A stretch of 64,000 bases of DNA from the NCBI RefSeq assembly GCF_028554725.1, contig NC_071671.1:65776001-65840000 (forward strand), in the 5' to 3' direction. The stretch comes from Zeugodacus cucurbitae (Eukaryota > Arthropoda > Insecta > Diptera > Tephritidae). Numbering within the stretch: position 1 is the stretch's first letter; the number at the start of each line of letters is the position of its first letter. The notes under the pieces are model-generated. The model ran no database searches. It was given only the letters and a program-made list of their open reading frames with translations, and was not told the DNA's origin. A program made the translations under genes and the position numbers. Shown here in pieces: positions 50,190-63,300 of the stretch.

Positions 50190-52229
50190 GTGAGTACTGA
50201 TTGCACATATTTTTTGCTGATAATAATCTGGTTTACGTTATTACAATGAAAGTTATGTTAATTAGGTGCTATTGATTTATTTATTTTTGAGGGGACAATG
50301 ACAGAAAAATATTTTTTAATATTTACATAATACTTTTTTAAATTGACAATCTGATACATTTTATATTTTTCTAATTTATACAAGCTGGTAAAATGTTAAT
50401 TTTCAAAGAAAAATTAAAAATATTTTTATTTAAATTTCAATATAGCAAACATAATTATTTCATATCCCGTCTGTTATATCATTCATATAATTACATAAAA
50501 TGTATGCATAAGTAGAAAGGCGCCCACTCTCTGCCAGTGATTGACATATTTCAATTAAAAATCACACACAACAGAGTTGATATTTTTCTATTAATTATTT
50601 CTATTTTCCGAAAATATCAAATTGATTTTGTTTCAAGCGATACACACTACATAAAATTCTCGTGTATGTGTACTTATAGCGCATACAGTACACCAGCCAT
50701 GTAAGGTTGTTGCTGCCTATAAGAACGAGTATATATGTATGTATGTGTGCATTGCGCTTGTTTGTTATTTTAGTGAAATTTTCCTGTGAATTCTCGCGTT
50801 CATAATCAATCAACGCAAATTGTAAGGCTATGCGCCATCAACAAACACGCTGATCTTGCTGCTAGTTATGGCATTCCGACCGACTGTCTGGCACTCATTT
50901 AGGCGCTTCACGCTCCCCACACACCCGCCTTTCCACTACTTTGCACCCTCCCGCATTTTTAAAGGATTTCTTGTTGTTGTTTTCCACTGCTTAGTGTAGG
51001 ATGTTGCGTGCGTTCGGTTTCGAATGGCAATCGGCGGCGCAGCAAATTTTCCACGTCACTGCTTTCAACTGTGACTTACTGTGAAAGTATGTCAGATCGA
51101 CTGATCGCTCCCTAGCGTTCTCTCGAGCGCCAACTATCATCTATTGGCGCGAAAAGTAGTCTTTTCGATTTTCTATTTACCGCTTTGACGGATGGCGGCG
51201 CGATCCGCGTACACTTAGTCACTAACTTGGCGTTTCGCTCGTTGCTCTTCTTTGCAGTCGTCACAATAACGTCAAGTTGCCGTCAGTGAACTTTGTGACA
51301 GATTAAAATCCATTAAGTTGTCATGTCAAAATGGGGGAAAAAAGTGAAATGAAAAATTTTATTTCGAAGGCATATGTAGACTATGTTTAGGGCAGTAGAG
51401 TTAGGGGAAAGGCGAAAGGATGTGATTGAGAAGTCTACAGGGGTGTAGAAAAATCTATTTTTAGTTGAATTTATTTTATAATTTTTATTACGTCATTACG
51501 TTATGTAATGTTATATGCTATGCTACGTTATTTTATACTACGATTTATCATATTTAATTTATATTATTAAAAAAAATTAATTTAATTTATTTTAAGTTTT
51601 AAATTTTTTCCCCTTAAAAATCACCTTATTATATTACCTAATTAACCTATTCATTAACAACTTTACTGCATTTTGTCACATAAATAAAATTAATTCAATT
51701 AAAAAATATCTATGCAACACACACACTCAAATATATGTACACTTATGTAAGTACCTTGCCAACACATGTCACAGCGGCAAGCAACAACCTCACCTCACTC
51801 AACTAATTTAATAATGTCTTACAGTCTCGACAGTTCCTCCTTCAATATATAAATTTTGCTGGCATATTTTATCGTTTTTCTCCCCAACATATAAGCGCAT
51901 ATAACACCATGCAAACACCATACAACTGTGTACATTTATAAACATACAAATAATATTAAAATATTATTTTTCACCAGCTACGACGCGACATTCATAGTTT
52001 CTTTTGGGTAAAAAGAAAAAGATATCGCACGTCGTATATGAGAAAGCCCACAAGTGCGTCCACTGCACACGGCCAGTGAGCAGGTTTAAGTTTCCGTCAT
52101 TTAGTCAATGCACTCATGCCAGCAGCAGGGGTGTTAGAAAAAAAAACAATTGGGGGTGCAGTAGTGTGAAAAATTTTAGCATAGTTATATATTTTATTGT
52201 TTTTATGAAAAAAATATTTTAATAAAAGA

Positions 52230-52605
52230 AAATTAATTTAACTTTTTATAAATTTAATTAATTAATTTTTTATTAATTTTTTATTTTTTGTATTTATTTT
52301 TATTTTCTTTTATTTTTATTTATTTTGTTTTTTTATTTTTTTTATTTATTATTTTTATTTTATTTATTTTTTTATATATTTTTTATTTTTTTGTTGTAAT
52401 TTTTAAATTTTTAAATGTTAATATTTTTAATTGTAATTTTTTAATTTTTGTATAATTTTTATTATAATTTTTTTTTTAAAGATTTTTTAAAATAATTTCT
52501 GTTATTTTATTTTTTATTCTAATTATTTGTTTCTTTTTTATTAATCTATTTTCTCTTTAAATTTAATCTTTTTTTTTTTTAATTTTTTGTCTTTTGTTAT
52601 TAATT
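52230..52605. repeat. T-rich low-complexity tract
   Basis: About 370 bp of TTTTATTTTT-type sequence, probably a decayed ATTTT array. No gene is seen. Confidence 0.65.
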
Positions 52606-54964
52606 TTATTGCCGCTTTTATATTTTACAACACTGTACATAAATTATTTGCAAATATAAGCCTACCTTCTACTCATTCAATTGTAAAACGACAAGAAAAC
52701 ATTTAACTTGACACTGCTGTTGGTTGTTGTAGGCAACAGTGAAACAAGAAAAAATAAATTTAAATTGTCTTTATACATATGTATGTATGTATCTATTTCT
52801 ATATTTAAATGAGTGTGAGTTCATTTAATATTTTAGCATTTCCCTATTTTTGTCTGCACTTTGCTTTTGTCTATGTCTATGCACTTTTTTGCAACGAAAT
52901 TTTCACGTGCTGGCTCGGAAACATACATACATATGTACATACACACAAACTTATAAAATAACAATTTTGAAGAATGCATTTAATTTGTTTGTGTTTACAT
53001 TGCAAAAGACAACGACAACGTCGTCAACAAGCACTGCAGTCAGAGAGCAACAACAATAATAATTATAACAACAATACAACTACACTTACTTGAGTAGTGT
53101 CTTATAATAAATAATACAACAACAACCATTTTCGCAAACTTACACATACTAACAGTTGTAAATTCGAAAAAGACATGTAAAAGCAGAACAAGACACGAAA
53201 AGGGAGACAAAATAAATTATGAACAAACAACAACAAACAAATCGAAGCACAGCAATATTATATTGCTAATGAATTTAGCTGCTTCTATACATAAGTACAT
53301 ATGCACTTACATACATATAATATATAACTGCATATTGACCACTAACTCTTCCCTGTGTGCCCTCCAAAGGCGGCGGCCAACGGTCAGGCCAACGTTGGTA
53401 CGCGCGCGCCTGGGCATTCATTTCATTAATATCGTAAAAATGGCATTTGGTTACGTTTTACGCTTACGTATTAGTCACACGCACATGCATAGGCACAACA
53501 GCAACAACAACAAGCCGCAGAGAAGTACAGGTGTGCTCGCGGCCATCAGCTGCCCAGCGCGTGGTTGTCAGGCTGAGTTAGCTCCACTGTGGGTTGGGAA
53601 GTAAAAGTAGAAGGGCAAGTAGCAGCGCTAGACCAAGTTGCCAATAACAATAACAACAACAACAATCAGCGAATAACAACAAGTGCAAATTTGGTCGCCC
53701 ATCTGCGATGGCAGTGTGCGCCATCTGCTGCTGGCCAAAGGATTACCAGCAAGGCGGTGGCGCATCGTCGCCATGCGTTTCTACAGCAAGTGAGTATGTG
53801 TGTGTATTGTTGTTGTTGTGGGGAACAAGGTGGAGCACACGCTGCTGCACGGCGCTGCGCTACTCAACGCCATTCAACGGTGTTTAGCGTTTTAATGTTT
53901 GCCATTTAATGTTTCGGCTGTCGTCGCGATTTGTTGGCGATTTTTTGTTGTTGTCGATTTTTGTGTTTTTTTTTTTTTTTTTTGGTTTGACTTCGCTTGA
54001 GTTGAGTTGGTTGGCCGGCGACCGGGTGGGTTGGTTTGTTGGTTGATTGGCAACTTGCACAACATCAACAACAACAACATAAGCATAAATGATATGTGTA
54101 TGATGTGTGTGTGTATGTGTGTCGGCAGCTCACTCACCTGATAAGGAGGCGCAACACTTATGCTTGTGTATGGCTGCGTTGTTGTTGTTATGTGGCACGG
54201 CATGTCTGTCAGTCGGGAAATTAAATGCGGAATTTTATGTGTTTGCACACCGTCACAGTCGATAAAAAATCGCATTCGACATTACGTCGACGAACGGACG
54301 GACGCACAGTGTCGGACGAGCGATGGTCGTCTGGTGGCTGTTAGCTGAGTGGTTACTTGACTACCTCGCAAGAACGGCTGCGCCGATGGATTGGGTGACT
54401 TTTCATCACATTTTTACATACAAAAGTACATATGAGACATTACTCATAAATATATATGTTTGCGTGCAAGTGTATGAGTGTGTCGAGCGTGTCCAAGCGC
54501 ATGTAAATATGCTCATCGGCATCGGCATTAATCGAAAACGTTAATGTTTTTCGTACGGATATTAAACGGTTTTAAACACAAGAATAACAACAACAAAAAC
54601 AACAGCGAATACAACAAACATTAATAAGAGTATCAGAATTACATATACATATTGGCCAAAGCTACCTTTGTATGTGTGTGTGTCGCCGTTTTGTAAGCGC
54701 ACAAAGTGAGAACAAAAGCGATAAAGTTTATTATTAAAACTTAATTACATATTTCACTGTGTTGTTACACATTCTGACGGCACTTGACTCTTTTTTGCAA
54801 TTATTTTATGAATGTTGCTACACATGTAGCTATTAACAGGACAGGAATTCATGTGGTTAAATCACGAAATTAATTTTGTAAGGATTTCGCTGTGGGGCGA
54901 AAATATGGCACAAACAACGAATAAAGCACATAAAAATATTAAAAAAATATATATTAAATAATAA

Positions 54965-56213
54965 TTTAAATAAAAATAAAATAAATTAAAATAAAATAAA
55001 AATAATTTAATATAAAATAAAGTAAAATAAAATAAAATAAAATAAAGTAAAATAAAATAAAATAAAATAAAATAAAATAAAATAAAATAAAATAAAATAA
55101 AATAAAATAAAATAAAATAAAATAAAATAAAATAAAAAATAAAATTAAATAAAATAAAATAAAATAAAATTAAATAAAGTAAAATAAAATGAAATAAAGT
55201 AAAATAAAATAAAATAAAATAAAATAAAATAAAATAAAATAAAATAAAATAAAATAAAATAAAATAAAATAAAGTAAAATAAAATAAAATAAAATAAATT
55301 AAAATAAATTAAATTAAATTAAAATAAAATAAAAAATAAAATAAAAAATAAAATAAAATAAAATAAAATAAAATAAAATAAAATAAAATAAAGTAAAATA
55401 AAATAAAATAAAATAAAATAAAATAAAATAAAATAAAATAAATTAAAATAAATTAAATTAAATTAAAATAAAATAAAATAAAAAATAAAATAAAAAATAA
55501 AATAAAACAACATAAAATAAAAGAAAATAAAATAAAATGAAATAACATAATATAACATAACATAACATAACATAACATAACATAAAATAAAATAAAATAA
55601 AATAAAATAAAATAAAATAAAATAAAAAATAAAACAAAATAAAATAAAATAAAATAAAATAGAATGAAATAAAATAAAATAAAATAAAATAAACTAAAAT
55701 AAAATGAAATAACATAGCATAACATAACATAACATGAAATAAAATAAAAGAAAATAAAATAAAATAAAATAAAATAAAATAAAATAAAATAAAATAAAGT
55801 AAAATAAAATAAAATAAAGTAAAATAAAATAAAATAAAGTAAAATAAAATAAAATAAAATAAAAAAAAGTAAAATAAAATAAAATAAAATAAAATAAAAT
55901 AAAATAAAATAAAATAAAAAATAAAACAAAATAAAATAAAATAAAATAGAATAAAATAAAATAAAATAAAATAAAATAAAATGAAATAACATAGCATAAC
56001 ATAACATAACATGAAATAAAATAAAAGAAAATAAAATAAAATAAAATAAAATAAAGTAAAATAAAATAAAATAAAGTAAAATAAAATAAAATAAAATAAA
56101 ATAAAATAAAATAAAATAAAATAAAATAAAATAAAATAAAATGAAATAAAATAAATTAAAAAATAAAATAAAATAAACTAAAATAAAATAAAATAAAAAA
56201 TAAAATAAATAAA
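54965..56213. repeat. AAAAT pentanucleotide satellite (~1.25 kb)
   Basis: About 250 tandem AAAAT units with variant blocks (AAAGT, AACAT, AAATT, AAAAAT, AAAAC). Variant blocks recur, giving higher-order structure: AACATAGCATAACATAACAT appears near 55711 and 55988, and an AAATAAATTAAATTAAATT block near 55295 and 55437. Because the T-rich strand of this repeat contains no stop codon, frames of up to 184 codons appear with a five-residue period (FILFY). They are artefacts. Confidence 0.95.
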
Positions 56214-57689
56214 ATTTTACAAAAGCTTACTTTTTGAGTCTCTCCGCTCTCCTTTCACTAGCTCTATTTTTAATTTTTTTTTTTTTACTTTTTTTAAAAT
56301 CACATATGCCTCACAATTACTTAGCACAATTTAGCTATCAACTCAATTTCGTTCAACAATTCAATTTCGAGCATCGTTTATACCGAAAATAAACACAGAA
56401 AGTAAACGAATGAATTAATTAATTTCTAATTAACATAATTTCGATGATCAATTTGCTAGCAAACAAAGTAAAATAGGGCAATGAAGATGCTTGCCACAAC
56501 AACATTACACAGCATAAAATGCCATTATAAAGTGATTTTCAATTACTATTATTTTTTGCTCAAGTGTGAATGAATGAGCCTACTTACTGCCACAGACCGA
56601 CAGACAAAATAATTTAATTGGGAGCAACAACAATAACGCAGTAGGTACCTGAGAGGAGTAGCAAGAATGATTGCAGTATATTTCTTCGTATGATGAACTG
56701 GCTAACTTGACTGCATATGTATGTGTGATTGAAAGTTTTGCGGTGGCGACACTTGGCGTCTGTTGATTGTGTTGTTATTAGTGATAATGAGGCTGATGAT
56801 GGGCAACAATGCATTTGTATATGCCTCCAAATACTGTTAGTCATCATTACCACTTGCGCTTGCGCTACTTACATGCCTCCTTCGCTGCAGTTGTTGTTTT
56901 CCTTGTTATTTTGATATGTTGTTGGCACTTTTGTTGTCATTTGATTGCCTGTCGTGTCGCTTTGCCACTCAGTCAGCGCATTTGTCTGTCACTTACTTTT
57001 TCCCCATGCTTATTATAATTGTTGTTGCTGTTATTTTTGTGTCGCCTACCGTCTGTGCGCCACTGTCATATTGCTGCACCACTCGCCACACACTGTACTC
57101 CATCGTGATTATTTATGTACTCGCTGCTCTTAAATTTTGTTTGTATGTAGGTGTTTTTGTGTTTGACAGTAATTTTTAATGCATTTTCAAATAATTTTAT
57201 AGCTACATTACATTTATGTTATTTTTGTATATATGTATTTAACCTCCCCACTTTGCCGCATACAAATGCACAATGCCATATAATGATTGAAATGAGGCGT
57301 CGGCAATCATTAGCGCGGACCCAGGCGCCAATTGTATTGCTCTGCATTTCTTCTTCTATTTTATTTTAAATTTTTTGACAAATGATGTGTAACAGAAAAA
57401 AGTTTATAATTTTTTGTTTTTTTTTTTCAATTTCAATTTTATTTTATTTTTTAATTTTAATTTGTTTTATTTTATTTTTTTTATATATTTTTTAATTTAA
57501 TTTTTTTTATATTTTTTTAAATTTTTTTTTGTAATTTTTTTTTCGAAAATCACATTCATTAAAATTTTCATTTGGCGCACTTTCTGTTCACCTCTTCAAC
57601 ATGCAATTAATTTTTTCAATAGTCAGCATACCTTTTTTTTGATAAATTCTGCTGTTGGCATCTTTGTAAGCATCATTAAATCGCACTCG

Positions 57690-59310
57690 CTCATTTGTTT
57701 GGCTCGCGTGCTGAGGTAAATGATTTGCAGCAACGTTCACTTGATCGCTGCGATCACTTAGCCTGTGCCTTGTTCTCCTTTAAATTGAGTTGAAGCTATG
57801 TATATGCATATATGCAGTTATAATGTTTGTTATTGCAATCATTTGGTAATTCCTCAGTTTTTATTGCAACGATCACTCAGATCACTGCGATCGTTTAACC
57901 GCCACGCAACTTCAACCTTGCCTCTACAACTGCAAATCATTTGGTAATTTCTCACTTTTTATTTCTCAACATTACTTTTTTCTTCAATTTTTATTTGATT
58001 TCGAATACTACACAAAAGATCTGCACTGATCAATATCCACTGATCGATCCACCGTTCGCTGTTCGTCATAGCCTGCAGGCGCATTTTTTTCGCTCGTGTT
58101 TACGCATTAACGCAATATGTATAACAACAACATGGCACAACAACGTTTTCATTCAATCAACATGTCGATCATTTGTAGTTTGATTGATTCCTTTGCGGGC
58201 GTAAATCGTAAAAAGTCGATCATCGATCGTTCGTGTATACGAAAATTGTACAAATTACTTTTTTATTAAACTGAATTTTTATGATCATTAACTGTACGCT
58301 TTCAATTTCATTTCATTTCATTTGTTGGTGGTGTTTATTTGTTTGCTGTACTGTAATTACATAAATATATGCAGGAGAGTGTAGGTGTTCGAGTGATCTC
58401 TAGCAGCGCATGATCGATTGGTAAAACATATGAAGTGTAGAACAATTAGGAAGATGAAGAACAATAATGAAGTGCAATAACAGTTTTAGTCACTTTAGTA
58501 TCCTCTCTTGTTTTTCTAATTTACATTAAAAACTTATTTAAATACGAAGTGTTCCTAATTATTATTATACAATAAGTTGGCAACACTTCAGCGCATTACG
58601 CATCATTGCAACGCCAAACGCTCGCTCTCAACTACACTCGATCGCTGCTAGGGTATCTTCTTCTTCTTCAACTACTATTACTCAGCCCAATAATGATCGT
58701 TAATAAAACTATTGCAGCAGCCGCAAATCACTGATTGTGTGTATTGAATTGATTATTTGTGTGAGTCCTCTCTCTCTCTCCAGTTGTCTATCTGTCTGTC
58801 AGTCGTCTGTGATTGCCTGTGTTTATAGCCACTTTGTTTTTGCTTTACAGATAAATCTATTTTATTGGTTTTGTTGTTGTTCTGCTTAGTCGAGCATTTA
58901 ACACTTTCGTTTCCAGCAATTACGCGGCGATAAGTGCCGCTGTGCCTCATCAGCCTGAGCATCAGCATCATCATCATTATCAAGCTTGATCGCTAGCCGA
59001 TCGATCGTTTTGATTTGTATGTTCATAGATTCAATAGTTTTGCGTTAAAGTGTATTTGTAAGTGTAGTTAAGTTGTTGTAGTTGACGACTATGACGATGG
59101 ATCGTTTAACGTCAGTCAGCCAGTTTGCGCGATTCACTGCCTGTTGTCCGTCCGTCCGTTCATTTGCTTAAACTTGATCATTTGGTGTTAATTCGATTTT
59201 GTTTTATTTTTATTTTTTTCTAGTTTTATGAGATGAGTTGAGTGTGTGTGTGATTCGGAGCATTGCCGTAGCTACTTATTGCTGTTGTTGTTTTTCTTAT
59301 GATCATTCGT
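57690..59310. promoter_or_regulatory. GATC-word cluster, possible enhancer
   Basis: More than twenty GATC tetramers occur in ~1.6 kb, many as CGATCA, TGATCG or CGATCG (for example GATCGCTGCGATCACT near 57742, AGATCACTGCGATCGTTT near 57880, CGATCATCGATCGTTCG near 58217, GCCGATCGATCGTTT near 58996). This is several times more than the local base composition predicts. Similar but shorter clusters lie at 17390-17570 and 960-1330. Tight clustering without tandem periodicity suggests a regulatory module, but no factor can be named with confidence. Confidence 0.35.
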
Positions 59311-60180
59311 TGATAATTGAACTGTAATTAAATTGATTGCCAGCAATTAAAATTTCGTTTTTCATTCGTCTATTTGAAATTTTTCATTGATTTTTATTAT
59401 TGTTGTTGTAGGCATGTATTTTCACGTTTTTATATCTGTTTTCATTTCATTAATTGTTTGTGATTCACTGTGTTATTGCTGTTGTTGTTACATTTGTTTG
59501 TACTTGCCATTAGCTACGCTACTTATTGTCTATATACAACATACTATTTACGATTACTGTATCCATGTACATCTATGTATATCTGTTTGCTATAAAATTT
59601 TTATTGCATTTGTTGCTTTTATTGCAACAACAAAGTCTGCATACTGGCATATTTTTATTTTCTATTATCACTTCTCCCTTATTTCTACCGTAAATACATA
59701 TATTTGATTTGTAGTCTGTGTTTATATTTGTTTTTAGAAAATTATATCTTAATCACTTAGCAGTGAAATAACAGTAAATATTGTAAGCAAATATTTATTT
59801 AAGCACATTTAATATTCGCAATCATAAATATTAATAATAATAATTGAGAAAGTTCAAATTTGCACGACAACATTTTTTTGTTCGTCAATTTAGGGTTGGC
59901 TTGGAATTCTCAACGAGTTTATGAAATTATGGAAAATCATTATTAATTCATTTTGATGTTAACTTAATGGGAAAGTGGCCGCAAATATAGTTTTCCAAAT
60001 AAAATTTGTATTTTTTAAGTTACTTTTATTTGTATGAAAATATTTTCTAAAATAATATAATATCAATGTATCCTTAATAGTAAATTTCTATTGAGGATTT
60101 TTTTTAATTTTTAGGCATATTTTTAAATGATAATGAAATTTTATTTATCTAAACCCTTCTCTTCCTCTTCTCATTTCCAG

Positions 60181-60364
60181 GCACACCCATCAATCGCTTA
60201 CCGATAATGGCGAAATCGGTTTTGGATTTATACGAGCTATATAATTTGGTTATAGCACGTGGCGGTCTTGTTGATGTTATCAATAAGAAATTATGGCAGG
60301 AAATCATTAAGGGTCTACATTTACCCTCAAGCATAACAAGTGCGGCATTCACATTGAGAACACA
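60181..60364 (+). CDS. retn: retn coding exon 7 (ARID, main part)
   Basis: TTTCCAG precedes the exon. With the split Gly codon it reads TPINRLPIMAKSVLDLYEL, then YNLVIARGGLVDVINKKLW, then QEIIKGLHLPSSITSAAFTL and RT, ending CA|GTAAGT in phase 2. The next exon should complete a Gln codon and continue with the YMKYLYPYE ARID end. It covers about residues 383-444 and carries the helix-turn-helix part of the ARID that contacts DNA. It is essentially identical to the Drosophila and vertebrate ARID3 signature, fixing the gene's identity. The product is incomplete in this window. Confidence 0.97.
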
Positions 60365-63300
60365 GTAAGTAGATAATGTTTGGTTTTAATGTTTTAAATG
60401 AAATTTATTAAAAAAGAAAAAAACAAATTTTGAATTCGAAGTAATTGAGAACGAGAGTTTTAAGAGCTTGTGATTGATCTGATACCTTGTTGGGGTTTTG
60501 GCTTGGGATAATCAGTGATATGTTGTCAACTAATTGATCGAAGCATACTTTTAGGATTAGTCTTAAGAGAGTTTCTCATTCATTATAGGCCGTTACATTG
60601 GATATCTTAGAATCGTAACCATAAACGAAAAATATGCCGGATATCTGATCAACATAACCTTAAAAAATGCTCGAATATTCAATTTTTTTGGAAAATAAAA
60701 ACGAAAAATCGTGTTATCTGGGTCTAAAATGAACGAGATCGAATTCCTCTTGTAAAAGCTTAAGAAGGAAAATATCTAAAAGAGACTAATTTTTGGAAAA
60801 TTTAATATTTATAAATTGGCAAAGAGAGTAGAATGGTTAGAAAATGTTAAAAAGCTTAGAAAAGACATTTCCAAGTGTCAATACTGCCTTCAGATTTACG
60901 ACTGATAAATTATCACACTGTGATGAAATATATCCGTGTAAAAAAAGTTAGACACTTAAAAAAAAGTGAACAAAAAATTTATTTAAAAAAAATATGGTTT
61001 TTTTTTAATTATATTTTAAATTAATTAATTTTTTTTTCAATTCTTTTTTTTCTTAATTTTTTTTATAATATTTAAAAAAATTTTAATGCCACCAGATTAA
61101 TGATTAAGAGCTCTAGTTTCAGCTTACAGAGTACAGCTAAGAAACCGTTTCCAGACAAAATAATATTTTTCCGAATATATCTTGAACTTTTTGCGCACTT
61201 CCCAGCTAAATTTATTTGAAATGGCTACAAAAATATTCAAAGCAGTAACAAAGCTAACTCTTTCACGGTTTTTTTTTGTTTTCCACAAAAGTGCAATAAA
61301 CTGGCATAAAAGATTTGCAACGCGTGTGTCTGAATTTAAGCACAAATAAATGTGTGTAAAAAAGTAACAGACGAGTTAAAAACTAACAAACACAAATATT
61401 TCTGTCTGTATACTTGAATGTGCATAATGGCCACATTGCCACCAAAGAGCACAGCGTCTTGTTGGCCCGTGTTGTTGCATTAATGTCGAGTTGATGACAT
61501 ATTTTATGTGGCAAACGTTTTGGTTGCGCCCTTTTCCACAACAACAGCAACAACAAACAACAATCAGAAAAACTATTATGCAGTTGCATGCCACAAATGC
61601 TTGCAACCGCAAATATACCTACATGTGTATATGGAAAACTAAAGCTTTGCTGCAGCGAGCGATTCTTTTTATTGCATTTTATTTTATTTTAAAATTTTTA
61701 TTTCACATTTTTTTTTATTGCCACAAAAGACATTTGTGGCTTCTTGCTAACTGGCTAAATAACCAACTAACTAACTAACTGACTGTCTAGCCGTAAGCGG
61801 ACGTGCAGCAGAGTCAAGTGCTGAACGTCAGTCGTCAGTCGTCTGCAGCGGCATTAACAAATTATAGAATAAGTTATGTCTCGCTTAAAATGACTTACCC
61901 CATTGTGGCATGCAACAAAGTGGCTGCGAGTAGCTTATAATTAAAATTTTTGAAATTTAAGCTTTGCTTTAGCAGTAAACACACACACACAAACACTCAC
62001 ATGTGTGGTTGTATTTCTATGCGTGGAAGTCAAGTTGTTCAGTGTATAACGGTTACTTTCAGTCTGGCTGCTTTTTTCACGCAAATAATTCACAGCAAAT
62101 GTGTCTGGTAGATGTCGGTTTGCTAGAGAAATGCATTTTTAGTGCGATAAAAAAAATTATTTACACCTGATTTGTGCTTTCATACATTTGTCTATGCAAT
62201 GTATACAAATATACAAACATACAAATCCCAGCTTTATATAAGCCCTCCTTACTACCCCCCAAGCCCTTTTAACTCACTATGTGCCACTACATGCAACAAG
62301 CAACTGTTGTTGTTGTTGTTGTACAACCGTCAGATAATGGCTGGCAACTTTTTTTTTTAGTACTCATGCCATAATTTACAATTGCTAATAACAGATCATA
62401 AAAATGTTGGCTTTATTTGTTGCCATTCGCATTAATGTCTTTGCGCTGTGTTGCAAGCGAAATAATAATATGTACAATAACATAAGCAACAATTGCATTT
62501 CGTCTACGAATGCCAGCGTAAACAGTAAGTGCAAAGAGTATACACACACACATCTTAATACATGAAGACTACGTGAAAGCTTTTGCACAGCCATAAAGCA
62601 CCCGAGAGTAGTAGCGCATAAAAAGCACACGAAAATGCGCTCGAATATCACTTGTCACACATACACATACAAATAAAATGTGCAAATATATTTGTTGTTG
62701 TTGTTTTTGTTTTGTACTATTTTGCTTTTACTACTTTTCGCTACCTTTTCTCCATTTTCTTTTTTTTTCTGTTTTTTTTGCGTCTCTTTTCATATTTAAT
62801 TTTATTGTTATTTAAGTTTGTTTTTTTTTTTGCCTCCCTGGCAACGCCTCACATAAAATATATATTATATTTGTAATACGTTTACTCATTTATGGCTGCT
62901 GCTCTGCGGTTTTTTGGTGTGACTGCCTTTCGTCTTAACGACCACGAGGCTTTAATTAAATTTCAATTTTTACTTAAATTATTGCGTCGCATAAAAAAGG
63001 CGTTCATTTAGAGATGCTAATATGTGGGCATGCCATACAAGTATTTAAATGTGTATGGAGCTGTCCATCAAACAGTCGATGGGAAAAAATTGCATACCGA
63101 AGATTAAAACAAAAATACATAGAAGTCAGTTTGGACTAAGATAGAGCACTGGAATTGTTTTAAGACCTACCATTTTGATTTATCATTAGTTCTCATGTCC
63201 TTCATATATTTTTAGTAATCTTGAGTGAATTTAGAAACTTCTTATATTTTTTCTTTTCAATAATTTTTTTAATTTTTAAAAAACTATTATGACCCTATAA

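Larger units (their letters stand above)
50190..60180 (+). other. retn: retn intron 6 (~10 kb)
   Basis: GTGAGT donor to TCATTTCCAG acceptor. Contents: a GC-richer block at 50.82-51.30 kb (possible enhancer, no identified sites), an almost pure T/A tract at 52.25-52.60 kb, CAACAA-rich DNA at 53.0-54.6 kb, the AAAAT satellite (54.97-56.21 kb), a second T-rich tract at 57.40-57.55 kb and a GATC-rich stretch at 57.7-59.3 kb. No nested gene is seen. Confidence 0.75.

Noticed and set aside
55453..56012. Overlapping 184-codon frames on the minus strand
   Set aside because: They are a direct consequence of the ATTTT repeat having no stop codon on that strand; the product is a five-residue repeat with no gene-like context.
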